From the NCBI GenBank assembly GCA_003557505.1, contig PWOH01000069.1, forward strand, positions 1-45,556: a DNA stretch of 45,556 nucleotides, read 5' to 3'. Origin of the DNA: Mollicutes bacterium. GTDB lineage: Bacteria; Bacillota_I; Bacilli_A; Izemoplasmatales; Izemoplasmataceae. Below, in pieces: positions 9,265 to 17,704 of the stretch (the first letter of the stretch is position 1; each line of letters begins with the position of its first letter). The notes beneath the pieces were generated by a model. The model did no database searches. It saw nothing but the letters and a program-made list of their open reading frames with translations, and had not been told where the DNA came from. Position numbers and translations under genes: made by a program.

Positions 9265-10180
9265 ACTTTTGGGTAGTTTCCTGGTAAGGACGGTCCAAGA
9301 AGACTTCAATAAAGTTAGTTGTTGTTTTTAAGTCATCAATGAATGGAATATGCGATACACCGTTTAGAATATGTGTTTCTACATTGCGTCCAATGGCTCG
9401 TTCGTTAAACTTAGCGACACCAACTGGCACGGCTTGGTTTTTATCGCCATGTAAGTTGAGCACAGGGATATTGATATCTTTGGCTTTATGTTCACCATCT
9501 ACAAGGCCGTTATCATCACTGAAAATATTGAAATAACTCATTGCAATATAGACATCAGCCAAGTTTTGTTGATTGATGACATCATCGATAAACATTTCAT
9601 AAAGTTTCTCAGAAGGTTTATCGACTGTGAATATATCACGATTCAACATTTGTTTAATAAACCAACGTTGGTTTTTTGATTTGTATAGTTCGACGGGTTT
9701 AATGAAGGCTTTCATATCTTCAGCACTGCGAATGAGTTGTTTACTTTTGAATAGATTAAACATGACACGTTTGCGAATCGGTCGACCTGCGGCACTGATT
9801 GAAGAGACCAATAGAAGACGCTTAACATGCTTGGGGTAATCAACGGCTAAGCGCATCGCCACCAACCCACCGAATTCCAATCCCAAGACATTGTAGGTGC
9901 TAATATTAAGGGCCTCACAAAAGATAGCGATGTCGTTGGCGTAATCTTCAACACGGTTGATGGATTTGTGATAACTCGATTTTCCAAACCCGCGCATGTC
10001 AGGGGCAATGATGCGATATTTTTCATCGATATGATTCATCAAGGGTTCAAAGACGCTTGATGAAAACAGGTTATTATGCAATAGAATTAACACTTTCTGT
10101 TCATCTTTTCCTGGGCGTTCTTTGTAAAATAACGTTTCGTCGTTTTTTAAAGTCATTTTATGCATCATAATGTCACTCAT
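9263..10180 (-). CDS. Alpha/beta hydrolase with Glu at the nucleophile position
   Basis: The 305-residue protein has the alpha/beta hydrolase layout: the strand LILLHNN (31-37), the DMRGFGKSS turn (61-69), the nucleophile elbow GLEFGG (100-105), an HGD motif with Asp246 and a terminal GVSH with His277. The elbow normally reads G-x-S-x-G-G; here the Ser position is Glu102 (codon GAA), and the usual HG oxyanion motif is HNN. Asp and His of the triad are retained. It might use an acidic nucleophile like epoxide hydrolases and dehalogenases (which use Asp), or it may be catalytically altered or a binding protein. It is transcribed alone from a strong promoter at 10213-10241 and ends at the shared terminator 9239-9264. 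The substrate is unknown. Confidence 0.85.
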   Translation of the reverse strand: MSDIMMHKMTLKNDETLFYKERPGKDEQKVLILLHNNLFSSSVFEPLMNHIDEKYRIIAPDMRGFGKSSYHKSINRVEDYANDIAIFCEALNISTYNVLGLEFGGLVAMRLAVDYPKHVKRLLLVSSISAAGRPIRKRVMFNLFKSKQLIRSAEDMKAFIKPVELYKSKNQRWFIKQMLNRDIFTVDKPSEKLYEMFIDDVINQQNLADVYIAMSYFNIFSDDNGLVDGEHKAKDINIPVLNLHGDKNQAVPVGVAKFNERAIGRNVETHILNGVSHIPFIDDLKTTTNFIEVFLDRPYQETTQK

Positions 10181-10212
10181 TATTTCACGCTCACTTTTAT
10201 AGGTTTTCTCCT

Positions 10213-10241
10213 ATTATAGTATGAAATGCCTAGCTTTGCAA
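10213..10241 (-). promoter_or_regulatory. Sigma-A-type promoter of the alpha/beta hydrolase gene
   Basis: On the minus strand TTGCAA (10236-10241) and TATAAT (10213-10218) are separated by 17 bases, close to the sigma-70/sigma-A consensus, about 35 bases upstream of the start codon. Confidence 0.75.
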
Positions 10242-10271
10242 TTTGTGTAGTTATAGAATTGAAAACTACGG

Positions 10272-10277
10272 TATAAT
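10272..10277 (+). promoter_or_regulatory. Probable -10 box for the channel gene
   Basis: A perfect TATAAT lies 21 bases upstream of the channel start codon and just ahead of its AAGGAG site. No good -35 box is seen at 16-18 bases (AGTTAT at best). The transcript would have a very short leader. Confidence 0.5.
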
Positions 10278-10298
10278 GGAAACTAAGGAGTTGGTATC

Positions 10299-12113
10299 AT
10301 GAAAAAAATCAAACAAAAGCTCTCCACGATTCGTTCAGCATTAAGCGTTAAAACACATAAAATGCCAAGAGTCTTCATTATTTTGATGATGTTGGGTGTC
10401 AATGTGTTAATTTTATTGATTGCGGCTTTTATAGCTTTAATCATCGATGATGGTTTTAATTCCTATATTGAGGCCTTGGCACTTGGAAGTATTACTTGGT
10501 TGTTAGCACCAAACGCGATTTTAGCAATTGAAAATACGCAGACCTTGTTTTTGGCAGTCTTTGTATTGTTGATTGGGATTATCCTTTTCTCAGGAACAAT
10601 TATTGCTTTAATAACGAATGGATTAAAAGATTATTTTGAGCGTAAACAAAATTCTTCAGGTAAAGTCTATCTTCAAAATCATATCGTCGTGCTCAATTAT
10701 AATAATAAAGTCCCTGAACTTGTGGCGGATTTACTTTATGTAAAGAGCAGGAAGATTACCGTACTTGTGTTAGCGGATGTCAATAAACATATGGTAGAAG
10801 AAAAAATCAAGAGTGCTTTACTGAGTAAAAATGTCAAGAAAGATAAACTCAAACAATTCAATGTGTTAATTAAAAAAGGTGATCCACTCAATTATAGTGA
10901 ACTAAATGATGCATCGTTGCCCGCCGCTGAAACGATTATCATCATGAATGACCAACGTTTTGAAACAAACGAAGGAGTCATGACCGCTGGAGATTTAAAT
11001 GTTATCAAAATCATATTGACGCTCGCAAAACTTTCTTTTAAAGCATCGCCAACGATTGTCAGTGAAGTCAAAGCGTTTGATTCCAAAGAGAAAATACTCA
11101 CCTTGCGGAATAAAGTGCATGCACTCAAAAACCACAAACTCATTCCAGTCTGTTTTGATCGACGACTGGGACAAATCATGGCACAAACCATAATGCAAAA
11201 ACATACGGAAGATGTCTATTTAAGTATGTTTTCATTTGAAGGAGCAGAGGTCTATCCGGTAGAGAATAGTGACTTTGAAACGTGTTTGCATACGTTTACC
11301 CATGCCATCCCCTTAGAACAAACCAAAGACCATATGTTTGCTTTAAGTGATACCTATCATCACGCGCAATTGCGTACCACAAAAAGATTTATAGAGCCGA
11401 TTGAATTATCGTTAAAACCGCTTAATGAAAAACACCGCCAATCGATTCTTATTGTAGGGTCCAATAACAAATTGAGTTATATCAAAGAAACCTTTTTCGC
11501 CTATGAAAATTTGCATGGCAGTGACTTTAGTATCCAACATATCACCCATGATGCCATTCGAGAGACCGTCCCTACACTCAATAAAAATGAAGAATTAACG
11601 ATTCTCTTACTGAGTGATGAAACCGCTGATGACGACATGGTGGATGCCAAAGTAATTGATACCTTACTCTATTTGAAAAAAACGCTTGATCGAGACAATA
11701 TTCATTTGATTGTTGAATTATTGGATCCTAAAAATGACAGTCTAATCAAAGATTTAAATATTGATAATACCATAATCTCTAATAAGATTATTTCACTGTT
11801 ACTGGGAAAATTAGCTCTATTTCCAAGAACCGAAGCGTTTTATGATGATTTACTAACGCTTTGTCCCCACCGCAATGATACCGATGATAAAGCATTACTT
11901 ATTCAGGATGCTGGTTTGCTTTTAGATGAAAAACTGCCAATGGACTTTCGCAATGCGAAAACATTTATTAACGCCTTTTATCAGGCATCTAACCAAAAAT
12001 TAATGCCTATTGGCATCATTCGTAGTGATGAAGTTAACTTATTCCATGGTGGGTTACATGAGGAGACCTTGCAAATTGCACCCACTGATTTATTGATTAT
12101 TTATAAAGTCTAA
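10299..12113 (+). CDS. CASTOR/POLLUX-like ion channel with two RCK/TrkA-N-like domains
   Basis: The 604-residue protein has two hydrophobic segments (about residues 24-49 and 82-107) flanking a pore-helix-like stretch, then a charged linker. Two Rossmann-type regulatory regions follow: one begins at HIVVLNYNN (about residue 128), the other at SILIVGSNN (about residue 380). This order, with the SGTIIALITNGL exit helix leading into the first Rossmann domain, is that of bacterial homologues of plant CASTOR/POLLUX/DMI1 channels, distant relatives of calcium-gated potassium channels. It likely conducts cations across the cytoplasmic membrane; selectivity cannot be read here. The start is supported by AAGGAG at 10286-10291, and a -10 box TATAAT lies at 10272-10277. 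Confidence 0.78.
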   Translation: MKKIKQKLSTIRSALSVKTHKMPRVFIILMMLGVNVLILLIAAFIALIIDDGFNSYIEALALGSITWLLAPNAILAIENTQTLFLAVFVLLIGIILFSGTIIALITNGLKDYFERKQNSSGKVYLQNHIVVLNYNNKVPELVADLLYVKSRKITVLVLADVNKHMVEEKIKSALLSKNVKKDKLKQFNVLIKKGDPLNYSELNDASLPAAETIIIMNDQRFETNEGVMTAGDLNVIKIILTLAKLSFKASPTIVSEVKAFDSKEKILTLRNKVHALKNHKLIPVCFDRRLGQIMAQTIMQKHTEDVYLSMFSFEGAEVYPVENSDFETCLHTFTHAIPLEQTKDHMFALSDTYHHAQLRTTKRFIEPIELSLKPLNEKHRQSILIVGSNNKLSYIKETFFAYENLHGSDFSIQHITHDAIRETVPTLNKNEELTILLLSDETADDDMVDAKVIDTLLYLKKTLDRDNIHLIVELLDPKNDSLIKDLNIDNTIISNKIISLLLGKLALFPRTEAFYDDLLTLCPHRNDTDDKALLIQDAGLLLDEKLPMDFRNAKTFINAFYQASNQKLMPIGIIRSDEVNLFHGGLHEETLQIAPTDLLIIYKV

Positions 12114-12189
12114 AACTCTGAAAAATAACCTTTTAAATTCAAGTGGAATTTGTTACAATTGTTAAGAAAGAAAAAAGGAAGGTGAAGCT

Positions 12190-12732
12190 ATGTTAGTCAT
12201 GGTCGGTGCATCTGCTAGTGGTAAAACAGAAATCGCTAAGATTCTCATCAATGATTATCGCTATCAGAAAATGATCACATACACTACCCGTCCTGCCCGT
12301 GAGGGTGAGATTAACGGGGTTGACTACCATTTCCTCACAGAAGAAGCCTTCCAAATGCAACGAAACAACCGTGAGTTTTTAGAGACCGTGGAATATAATG
12401 GTTATCATTACGGGACTGCTTTTAGTGACACGTTCGGCCAAAAAGTTTTGATTGTTGATCCAAAAGGTGCCAATGTTTTACATGAAAAATTAAACGGACT
12501 TGCCGTGTTTTTCTATTTAGAAACTCCTGAGGCCATCCGTGCGGATCGCATGAAAACCCGCGGTGACGCTGAAGCCACAATTACCGAACGCATCAATAAA
12601 GATCGTCTTCGTTTTAAGCGTGAATCTCTAAACCATATCGATTATATTGTCGATACTGCTGAAGCGACCCTTCAAACGCTTGCTAAAACAATTCATGATT
12701 TATATATGTCCCATAAAAAAAAGACTATTTGA
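12190..12732 (+). CDS. Guanylate kinase family protein
   Basis: The 180-residue protein has a P-loop GASASGKT (residues 6-13) directly at the N-terminus and the nucleotide-monophosphate-binding signature TTRPAREGEINGVDYHF (about 37-53), both typical of guanylate kinase. The family makes GDP from GMP. The P-loop is unusual (normally G-P-S-G-x-G-K) and the protein is slightly shorter than typical Gmk (about 205 residues), so it may be a second, divergent paralogue and not the essential gmk; the rest of the genome would decide. It starts after an AAGGAAGGTG site. Its stop codon lies inside the loop of the terminator 12717-12750. Confidence 0.75.
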   Translation: MLVMVGASASGKTEIAKILINDYRYQKMITYTTRPAREGEINGVDYHFLTEEAFQMQRNNREFLETVEYNGYHYGTAFSDTFGQKVLIVDPKGANVLHEKLNGLAVFFYLETPEAIRADRMKTRGDAEATITERINKDRLRFKRESLNHIDYIVDTAEATLQTLAKTIHDLYMSHKKKTI

Positions 12733-12750
12733 GCCAAAGTAGTCTTTTTT
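12717..12750. terminator. Bidirectional terminator overlapping the guanylate-kinase-like gene end
   Basis: AAAAAAGACTA (12717-12727) pairs with TAGTCTTTTTT (12740-12750). The TGA stop of the upstream gene lies in the loop and the stop of the convergent small membrane protein abuts the right arm. Confidence 0.85.
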
Positions 12751-12959
12751 CATGCTAAGATTTTGATGTCTTTGAATACTAATATACTGATAATATCGAT
12801 GACAAACACCAATGGATTCAATAAAATCCAGGCCACACCAAGAATGACATAGCCATTCATGATGCGATAACTCCCCCAAACCAACCCATCAATGAGCGGT
12901 AAAGCAAACACTATTTTTACCCACCAAGGCCAACGTTCCATGTGTTTACATATCAGCAT
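12750..12959 (-). CDS. Small two-segment membrane protein, unrecognised
   Basis: A 69-residue protein with two hydrophobic helices (about WVKIVFALPLIDGLVW and VILGVAWILLNPLVFVIDII) and a short basic tail. I place the start at ATG 12959 because AAAGGAG lies 8 bases upstream; a GTG at 12968 would fall within that binding site. It is convergent with the guanylate-kinase-like gene and divergent from upp, so it is probably transcribed alone; a TATAAT -10 sits at 12980-12985 on the minus strand. Clean ribosome binding site, own terminator and coherent hydrophobicity argue that it is real. Function unknown. Confidence 0.7.
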   Translation of the reverse strand: MLICKHMERWPWWVKIVFALPLIDGLVWGSYRIMNGYVILGVAWILLNPLVFVIDIISILVFKDIKILA

Positions 12960-12996
12960 GGCAATCACTCCTTTGGTTGATTATAGCACTAAAAAC

Positions 12997-13025
12997 TTGT
13001 TTAAGTCTTTATAAAAACTTATAAT
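12997..13025 (+). promoter_or_regulatory. Promoter of upp-nnr
   Basis: TTGTTT (12997-13002) and TATAAT (13020-13025) are spaced by 17 bases, 30 bases ahead of the upp start codon. Confidence 0.65.
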
Positions 13026-13054
13026 AAAATTGAAAATAATAGAAGAGGTGTATT

Positions 13055-13678
13055 ATGCAAACATTTGTAATTAACCATCCCTTGATTCAAACCAAATTGA
13101 CCAAGGCCAGAAGTAAAGACACGGATACGAAGATGTTCCGTGAAACCATCAATGAAATTGCCGGATTGATGTGTTATGAAGCCACAAAAGACCTTAAAAC
13201 CAGTCCCATTGACATTGAAACACCGATGAGTAAAACCACCGGATACGTCTTGAGCAGTGGCATTGTAATCGCCCCAATCATGCGGGCAGGGCTTGGGATG
13301 GTTGATGCCATCCATATGTTGATGCCTAACGCAAAGGTTGGACACATCGGGCTTTATCGTGATGAAACTAGTTTTCAACCTGAAACCTATTACTCCAAAC
13401 TCCCTAAAGACCTCTCAGAATCCACTGTATTATTATTAGACCCAATGCTTGCAACAGGTGGTTCAGTGATACAGTCATATAAAATATTGAAAGAAGGCGG
13501 TGCCAAAGATATTCGCTACCTAGGCATTGTCGCAAGCCCAGAGGGCATTGAAACCATTGAGAAAAACTGTCCAGACATGAAAATTTTTGTTGCAGCAGTA
13601 GATGAAGGACTCACTGACAATAAATTTATCACACCAGGACTTGGTGATGCGGGCGATCGTTTATTCGGAACAAAATAA
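13055..13678 (+). CDS. upp: Uracil phosphoribosyltransferase
   Basis: The 207-residue protein matches Upp end to end. It shows the N-terminal H-P-L-I-Q-x-K-L-T motif, IMRAGLGM in the mid-region, the PRPP-binding loop DPMLATGGS and the uracil-binding C-terminus PGLGDAGDRLFGTK. It salvages uracil with PRPP to give UMP in the cytoplasm. It starts after AGAGGTG with a promoter at 12997-13025 and is followed after 22 bases by nnr, probably in the same transcript. Confidence 0.96.
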   Translation: MQTFVINHPLIQTKLTKARSKDTDTKMFRETINEIAGLMCYEATKDLKTSPIDIETPMSKTTGYVLSSGIVIAPIMRAGLGMVDAIHMLMPNAKVGHIGLYRDETSFQPETYYSKLPKDLSESTVLLLDPMLATGGSVIQSYKILKEGGAKDIRYLGIVASPEGIETIEKNCPDMKIFVAAVDEGLTDNKFITPGLGDAGDRLFGTK

Positions 13679-13700
13679 CACGTATTAAAGGAGAATGCTC

Positions 13701-15182
13701 ATGAATATTTTTCATCCTAACGAAATGACTTTATGCGATCAAGCGACATTGAAAAGAGAAGGCATCAGTGATTTTCAACTTATGTGGCGCGCTGGTGAAG
13801 CCGCTTATGAGAAACTTATCCGTCAGCAATTGGTGAACAAACTCGATAGTATTGGTGTCATTGCTGGACTCGGAAACAATGGCGGAGATGGGGTTGTGAT
13901 TGCGAGTGCTCTTCAGAAAAACGGTTATGATGTTACGTTGTATCTCGTGGGTCCCTCTCATAAACGCTCCAGCGCTTTGAAAGAAGCTATTGATGTATTT
14001 AAAGCTTATGAAAAGCCAATCGAGGTTAATGATGAACCAACGATGAAAACGATGAAATCAGCCTTTCAAAACCACAGCATCTTTATTGATGCTTTGTTTG
14101 GTATTGGCCTTTCAAAACCACTTAAAGGTATCTTTGAACTGTGTGTAAGCATGCTTAACACTAGCAACAAACCTATTGTAGCAGTCGACATTCCTTCTGG
14201 ATTAAATGCTGATAATGGGTTGGCATTTGGCCCAACAATTAAAGCGCGGGACACACTGATTATCCAAAACTACAAAACCGGAAACTTACTTAATGATGCT
14301 GCGGATCACCACGGTCAGTGTCATCTCGTCGATGCTGGCATTTTACCGATTGAAACAACTCCTAAAAAACAGTTGCTGGATAATACGTTTACCATTCCAC
14401 CACGTCGTAACAATACTCATAAGTATGATTACGGCTCACTACTTATTTTTGGAGGTGCCCATAGCATGGAAGGAGCACCTATCCTCTCAGCTACCGCAGC
14501 GATGCGCAGCGGAGCGGGACTTGTAAGTATTGCGTTTGACAAAACAGCAGATCTTCATAAATCTATCCCACTTGAAATCATGAGTACACGATTTTCAGAT
14601 ACTTCACAACTAGATGACCTACTTGCACGTAAAACTGCTATTATCTTTGGGGTTGGCTTAGGAAAAGAGTCCCCAGAATATATCGATGTGCTCCGCCAAT
14701 TAATTGCCTCAAAAATCCCCTTGTTAATTGATGCGGATGGGCTTTCTTACTTAAAGCCATTGCTTGCAGAATCCCTTGATTTCTCAAACATAGTCATCAC
14801 GCCCCATATCGGAGAGATGGCACGTCTCTTAGATACAAAAAGTCATCTCATTAAAAATTCACCATTACAACATATAAAACAATTAAGCGAAAAAGGATTA
14901 ACTGTTTTATTAAAAGGTCCAACCACGCTCATTGGTGATACGCAAACCATTTATTTCTCAAACACACCGAATCCCGGCCTTGCCAAAGCAGGTTCTGGTG
15001 ATGTCTTAAGTGGTTTAATTGCAGCTTTTATGAAATCACATTCACCACTTGAAGCGGCTAAAAGAGGCGTTATACTCCAAGCAAAGAGTGCGACTATTTG
15101 TAAAGCACAATATGGCGAAAGTGCCTTTTTACCTTCAGACATTATAAAACACTTGCCAGATGTTATAAAAATGTTACAATAG
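13701..15182 (+). CDS. nnr: Bifunctional NAD(P)H-hydrate epimerase / ADP-dependent hydratase
   Basis: The 493-residue protein joins an N-terminal YjeF epimerase domain (GLGNNGGDGVV near residue 55; DALFGIGLSKPL near 130) to a C-terminal ribokinase-like dehydratase domain ending in NPGLAKAGSGDVLSGLIAAF. It repairs damaged hydrated NADH/NADPH. I chose ATG 13701 over ATG 13695 because AAAGGAG ends only about one base before the latter. It follows upp closely. The tRNA-Ser gene starts 16 bases after its stop codon, so read-through into the tRNA is possible. Confidence 0.95.
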   Translation: MNIFHPNEMTLCDQATLKREGISDFQLMWRAGEAAYEKLIRQQLVNKLDSIGVIAGLGNNGGDGVVIASALQKNGYDVTLYLVGPSHKRSSALKEAIDVFKAYEKPIEVNDEPTMKTMKSAFQNHSIFIDALFGIGLSKPLKGIFELCVSMLNTSNKPIVAVDIPSGLNADNGLAFGPTIKARDTLIIQNYKTGNLLNDAADHHGQCHLVDAGILPIETTPKKQLLDNTFTIPPRRNNTHKYDYGSLLIFGGAHSMEGAPILSATAAMRSGAGLVSIAFDKTADLHKSIPLEIMSTRFSDTSQLDDLLARKTAIIFGVGLGKESPEYIDVLRQLIASKIPLLIDADGLSYLKPLLAESLDFSNIVITPHIGEMARLLDTKSHLIKNSPLQHIKQLSEKGLTVLLKGPTTLIGDTQTIYFSNTPNPGLAKAGSGDVLSGLIAAFMKSHSPLEAAKRGVILQAKSATICKAQYGESAFLPSDIIKHLPDVIKMLQ

Positions 15183-15198
15183 AGAAGGTCACTTTCGC

Positions 15199-15289
15199 GG
15201 AGGGGTACCCAAGTGGCTGAAGGGGCTGGCTTGGAAAGCTAGTAGATCGTTCGCGCGATGCGGGGGTTCGAATCCCCTCCCCTCCGCCA
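15199..15289 (+). tRNA. tRNA-Ser (anticodon GGA)
   Basis: A complete class II tRNA with a long variable arm. Acceptor stem GGAGGGG/CCCCTCC, discriminator G73, genome-encoded CCA (15287-15289), T-loop TTCGAAT, and an anticodon loop TTGGAAA giving anticodon GGA, which reads UCC/UCU. The long variable stem and G73 are serine identity features. The terminator at 15304-15331 follows. Confidence 0.95.
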
Positions 15290-15303
15290 TAATTTTAATG
15301 ATG

Positions 15304-15331
15304 AACAAGGTAAATGTGCCTTGTTTTTTTT
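15304..15331 (+). terminator. Terminator after tRNA-Ser
   Basis: AACAAGG (15304-15310) pairs with CCTTGTT (15319-15325) across an 8-base loop, followed by a T-run to 15331. Confidence 0.85.
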
Positions 15332-15403
15332 ATGTTATTCAAAAAAGAAAGCATATCAAAATCACAGCCTTGTGATAAACTATAAGTAAGATGAGGTGGG
15401 ATT

Positions 15404-16888
15404 ATGCTGAAGCGACTATTTAAACGTTTAATAAACCGACTAACGTTCATCATGCTATTTTTAATCTTTCAGATTATGCTGTTTTTATGGTTAATTTATT
15501 CGATGACCGCATATTGGCAATGGAATATAATATTTTTACTATTATCTATCGCAATTGTGTTCTTTTTAATTGCGAAAGAAGAAAACCCCTACTATAGAAT
15601 GGGCTGGATTATTCCAATCTTATTATTTCCGGTGTTTGGTGGGGCTTTTTATATACTCTACAGACGGCGTAACGTAAAACCAAAAGATTTAAAAAGACAC
15701 CTTGAAATAGAGAAAAACCGACAATATTATCTCAAAGAATACACCGATGTACTGAATAATCGTGACGCCAAATATCTTATCAATTTTGGCTGGATGAGTT
15801 ATAATCAAACCGCGTGTGAATTTTTATCGAGTGGTGAGGCCATATTTGAGCGCATGCTTGATGATATTAAATCTGCTAAAAAATTTATCTTTTTGGAGTT
15901 TTTTATTATCAGAAAAGGGCAGATGTTGTCACGGTTGTTAGATGTGCTTAATCAAAAAGCACAAGAAGGCGTTGAAATTAAGATAATATATGATGATTTT
16001 GGGAGTTCTTCACTGGGAAAAAAGTTTATTTCAACCCTAAAATCTGATGGTATAGATGCTTATATTTTTAATCCTATTAAACTGCGTTTAAATTTCAGTG
16101 GGAATTATCGTGATCACCGTAAAATAGTCGTTATCGATGGTCAGTACGGATATTGTGTTGGTAACAATATTAGTGATGAATACATCAATATAACAAAACC
16201 ATTAGGCCATTGGTGTGATACCGGCGTCCGATTAGATGGCTTAGCCGTTTGGTCATTAACATTGGCGTTTTTAGATGTGTTGACGTTTATTAGTAATAAA
16301 ACCATAGACTATGATCGCTACAACACTGCTAAAAGCGTTGAAAGTGATGGTATTGTCATTCCTTTTGCAGATACACCACTTGATGATGAGGAGGTCACGA
16401 AAAACACCTATTTATCACTTATTTCAGCGGCGAAGAAAACCATCAAAATTACGACCCCCTATCTAATTATTGATCCTGAGTTCAAAAATGCTTTACGAAC
16501 AGCTGCCAAAAGCGGGATTGATGTTTCAATTATCATCCCTAAAATTCCAGATAAGAAAATTGTATATATGGTCACAGAATCTCACTTGAACTTATTAATG
16601 AAAGACGGTGTAAAAATCTATCGTTACACACCAGGATTCATGCACGCTAAGATGATGATAATTGATGACAATCGTGCAATGATAGGCAGTGCTAATCTAG
16701 ATTATAGAAGTCTATATCTTCATTTTGAAAACAGCGTTTATCTTTATCACAATCGTGCCATCAAAGCGATGCGGGATTTTTATTTTGAAACCTTAGAACA
16801 ATGTGAACTTGTTCATTTGTCTCATAAACCTGCCCTGCATTACCGATTTTTACAAATGTTTTTCCGCATTTTTGCCGGTATTATGTAG
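15404..16888 (+). CDS. cls: Cardiolipin synthase
   Basis: The 494-residue protein has the Cls architecture: two N-terminal membrane segments (about residues 13-32 and 38-54), the PLDc_N motif around NPYYRMGWIIPILLFPVFGG (about 63-82), then two phospholipase D catalytic domains. The HKD motifs are HRKIVVID (first) and HAKMMIID (second), the second followed by GSANLD. The family condenses two phosphatidylglycerols into cardiolipin and glycerol. In the first motif the residue normally Gly after D-x6 is Val (VGNN), a minor deviation that does not touch the catalytic His/Lys/Asp. The start is behind GAGGTGGG. No clear terminator follows. Confidence 0.94.
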   Translation: MLKRLFKRLINRLTFIMLFLIFQIMLFLWLIYSMTAYWQWNIIFLLLSIAIVFFLIAKEENPYYRMGWIIPILLFPVFGGAFYILYRRRNVKPKDLKRHLEIEKNRQYYLKEYTDVLNNRDAKYLINFGWMSYNQTACEFLSSGEAIFERMLDDIKSAKKFIFLEFFIIRKGQMLSRLLDVLNQKAQEGVEIKIIYDDFGSSSLGKKFISTLKSDGIDAYIFNPIKLRLNFSGNYRDHRKIVVIDGQYGYCVGNNISDEYINITKPLGHWCDTGVRLDGLAVWSLTLAFLDVLTFISNKTIDYDRYNTAKSVESDGIVIPFADTPLDDEEVTKNTYLSLISAAKKTIKITTPYLIIDPEFKNALRTAAKSGIDVSIIIPKIPDKKIVYMVTESHLNLLMKDGVKIYRYTPGFMHAKMMIIDDNRAMIGSANLDYRSLYLHFENSVYLYHNRAIKAMRDFYFETLEQCELVHLSHKPALHYRFLQMFFRIFAGIM

Positions 16889-17131
16889 TAAATTGACCGA
16901 TTAAAAGTTATAAAAGTGAAGCCTTTGTGAAATAAAATTAGTTAACAATACTCTATTTATAATCTTTATTTATAATTCTATTTACCGTAATCAAGGCTTT
17001 TTATGATAATTAAGTGATTTACGGTACTGTCACACTATTTTCAAATAAAGTACTCTGTGGTACAATTAACAGTTAATAAGAAGCAAGCGTTTTCATTACA
17101 ACATATTTATAAAAAATGTTGAGGTGGTTGT
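16889..17131 (+). promoter_or_regulatory. AT-rich leader region of the purine operon with inverted repeats
   Basis: This 243-base gap holds no convincing ORF. Visible elements: a possible promoter TTTCAA (17039-17044), 16 bases, TACAAT (17061-17066); an inverted repeat TACCGTAATCA (16983-16993) with TGATTTACGGTA (17015-17026), one base of slip; a second pair AAGCCTTTG (16919-16927) with CAAGGCTT (16992-16999), whose right arm touches the left arm of the first; and GAGGTGG (17120-17126) as ribosome binding site of the first gene. If the promoter is correct, the repeats lie upstream of the transcript and would be operator DNA; if transcription starts earlier they could fold in the leader RNA. 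I do not recognise a known riboswitch. Confidence 0.5.
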
Positions 17132-17689
17132 ATGGCAGAAGGCATTATTCTTGCGGGGGGAAAAGCTTCGCGAATTGGTGAAAATAAGCTATTATTACCA
17201 TACAAGGGAAAACCAATTATAATGCATGTTATTGATGCGATGCGACAACATACCACAAAGATATTCATAATTAGCGGCAAATACCATCAATCCTTACAAC
17301 AAGCTTTATCCAGTGAACAAGATGTTAGAGTAATCTATAATGAAGACTATGAAAAAGGCATGTTCACCTCAGTGCTAAAGGGCATCGCGAATGCCAGTGA
17401 AGACTGTTATATCATGCCAGGTGACATGCCAAAGATTCAAGTAAAAACCTTTGAAATCCTTAGAACTCTCCAAAGTGATTCTCAAATATATGTTCCCAGT
17501 TATAATTATAAAAGAGGACACCCGATATTCATTAAACAATCTTTGTTTCCTGCATTATTAAAGGAAGACCAATCATCCAATCTAAAACGCTTCAGAAACA
17601 ATCAGGGGTTTATCACTGTTCCTGTAGATGATGAAGGCGTGTTGATTGATATAGATACCCACAAGGATTACTCCATGCTCAGCAAATAA
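17132..17689 (+). CDS. mocA: MocA/MobA-like molybdenum cofactor nucleotidyltransferase
   Basis: The 185-residue protein begins with the nucleotidyltransferase signature LAGGKASRIGENKLLLPYKG (residues 7-26) and has the metal-site motif PGDMP (about residues 92-96) and an RGHPIF segment, as in E. coli MocA (YgfJ), which attaches CMP to molybdopterin for xanthine-dehydrogenase-type enzymes. The choice of CTP over GTP is inferred from context, because the operon encodes hydroxylases of the type that use the cytosine dinucleotide or plain cofactor. It is the first gene of the 18-gene run, 15 bases before the first hydroxylase subunit. Confidence 0.8.
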   Translation: MAEGIILAGGKASRIGENKLLLPYKGKPIIMHVIDAMRQHTTKIFIISGKYHQSLQQALSSEQDVRVIYNEDYEKGMFTSVLKGIANASEDCYIMPGDMPKIQVKTFEILRTLQSDSQIYVPSYNYKRGHPIFIKQSLFPALLKEDQSSNLKRFRNNQGFITVPVDDEGVLIDIDTHKDYSMLSK

Positions 17690-17704
17690 AAGAGAGGAGC
17701 ACGT

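Noticed and set aside
13019-13378. Antisense gene of 119 residues opposite upp
   Set aside because: Lies entirely across the upp promoter and coding sequence with no ribosome site or recognisable protein features.
16889-17131. Purine riboswitch in front of the purine operon
   Set aside because: I looked for the conserved junction and loop sequences of the guanine/adenine riboswitch and related classes and did not find them. The inverted repeats present do not make a three-way junction.
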